Assembly: GCA_948470475.1 (NCBI GenBank)
Contig: OX419336.1
Coordinates: forward strand, 5,268,984-5,332,983
Length of the DNA: 64,000 nucleotides
Source: Galaxea fascicularis
Taxonomy: Eukaryota; Cnidaria; Anthozoa; Scleractinia; Euphylliidae
Direction of reading: 5' to 3'
Shown here: positions 63,831 through 64,000 of the stretch, one piece after another
How positions within the stretch are numbered: the first letter of the stretch is position 1
Layout of the letters: each line of letters begins with the position of its first letter
Notes under the pieces: generated by a model
What the model was told of the DNA's origin: nothing
Databases searched by the model: none
The model's input: only the letters and a program-made list of their open reading frames with translations
Translations under genes and position numbers: made by a program

Positions 63831-64000
63831 GTCAAAAAGGACTCTAGAAATCATCTGTAAATGCTTTCAAGAACTGCCAAAACATGATTTCTATTGTTAT
63901 TTGAGCTGTGGGCCAGATTTTAGCAAGGTTAAACTTTTGAGCAAAACCCAAAGTGGGGACCACATGCTTTGGGTCAAATTTTGAATTTGGCTTAAACTTT

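Larger units (their letters stand above)
1..64000. repeat. 177-bp tandem satellite array (entire window)
   Basis: The TCTAGA-containing block near the monomer start recurs every 177 bases from the first line to the last: GGACTCTAG begins at 5, 182, 359 and 536, and so on. About 361 monomers are present, all head to tail in one orientation, with no inversion and no foreign insert seen. Consensus GC is about 37% (66 of 177 bases counted by hand). Most copies differ from the consensus by only a few bases. Single-base indels give 175-178 bp variants, and one monomer has a 24-bp deletion. The array has no left or right edge inside the window. Large homogeneous arrays of this type are known from centromeric, pericentromeric and subtelomeric heterochromatin of eukaryotes. 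A centromeric role here is inference from size and layout only. I do not recognise the satellite family. Confidence 0.98.

Noticed and set aside
1..64000. CRISPR array
   Set aside because: CRISPR arrays alternate short constant repeats with unique spacers. Here the whole 177-bp unit is repeated and nothing between is unique.
1..64000. Telomeric or interstitial telomere repeats
   Set aside because: No tandem TTAGGG, TTTAGGG or complementary runs were seen.
1..64000. Embedded transposon or retroelement
   Set aside because: The 177-base rhythm is never broken by foreign sequence; the only large irregularity is the 24-bp deletion near 51997.
1..64000. Assembly artefact as explanation of the large duplication and HORs
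   Set aside because: It cannot be excluded from sequence alone. Copies carry private changes and distinct indels (24 bp, 885 bp, 1062 bp), which argues for real divergence over simple misjoining.

Overview
The whole 64 kb window is one uninterrupted head-to-tail satellite DNA array. The repeat is a 177-bp monomer with about 37% GC in the consensus I read. All copies have the same orientation and about 361 are present. The array runs off both ends of the window. I found no gene, RNA gene, transposon, telomere repeat or unique DNA, so there is no stretch that is not satellite. This points to a eukaryotic chromosome, in centromeric, pericentromeric or other constitutive heterochromatin. Monomers of 150-180 bp are typical of plant centromeric satellites, but animal satellites can be this size too. 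I do not recognise the family, so the organism stays open.

The array is built in layers. Most monomers differ by a few bases, and marked variants recur at fixed distances, which is the sign of higher-order repeats (HORs). From left to right: (1) 1-10 kb, an older-looking mixture with partial 15-mer (2654 bp), 8-mer (1416 bp) and 6-mer (1062 bp) spacings; (2) 10.08-11.31 kb, a 3-mer (531 bp) duplication with no difference seen by eye; (3) 11.3-17 kb, local 6-mer (1059 bp) and 4-mer (708 bp) duplications; (4) 17.7-20.8 kb, an 8-mer (1417 bp); (5) 22.3-29.0 kb, a 15-mer HOR (2656 bp) with two full and two partial units and its own nested 4-mer; (6) 31.85-37.55 kb, an 18-mer HOR (3186 bp); (7) 38.6-40.4 kb, a 5-mer (885 bp); (8) a segmental duplication of about 10.6 kb, in which 34.4-45.0 kb is repeated at 48.0-58.8 kb with traceable later indels; (9) 56.4-60.1 kb, nested 12-mer and 8-mer copies; (10) 60.66-63.83 kb, a young 6-mer HOR (1059 bp).

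Diagnostic variant monomers were identified: B (178 bp), C (175 bp), D (176 bp) and E. Several hybrid monomers join the left half of one variant to the right half of another. They record individual unequal crossovers or conversion tracts. Each monomer also carries two adjoining inverted repeats in its right third and a single conserved near-unique CpG. In one frame the consensus has only one stop codon per monomer, because 177 is 59 codons. The open frames of about 70 codons that this produces look like by-products of the repeat and not genes.
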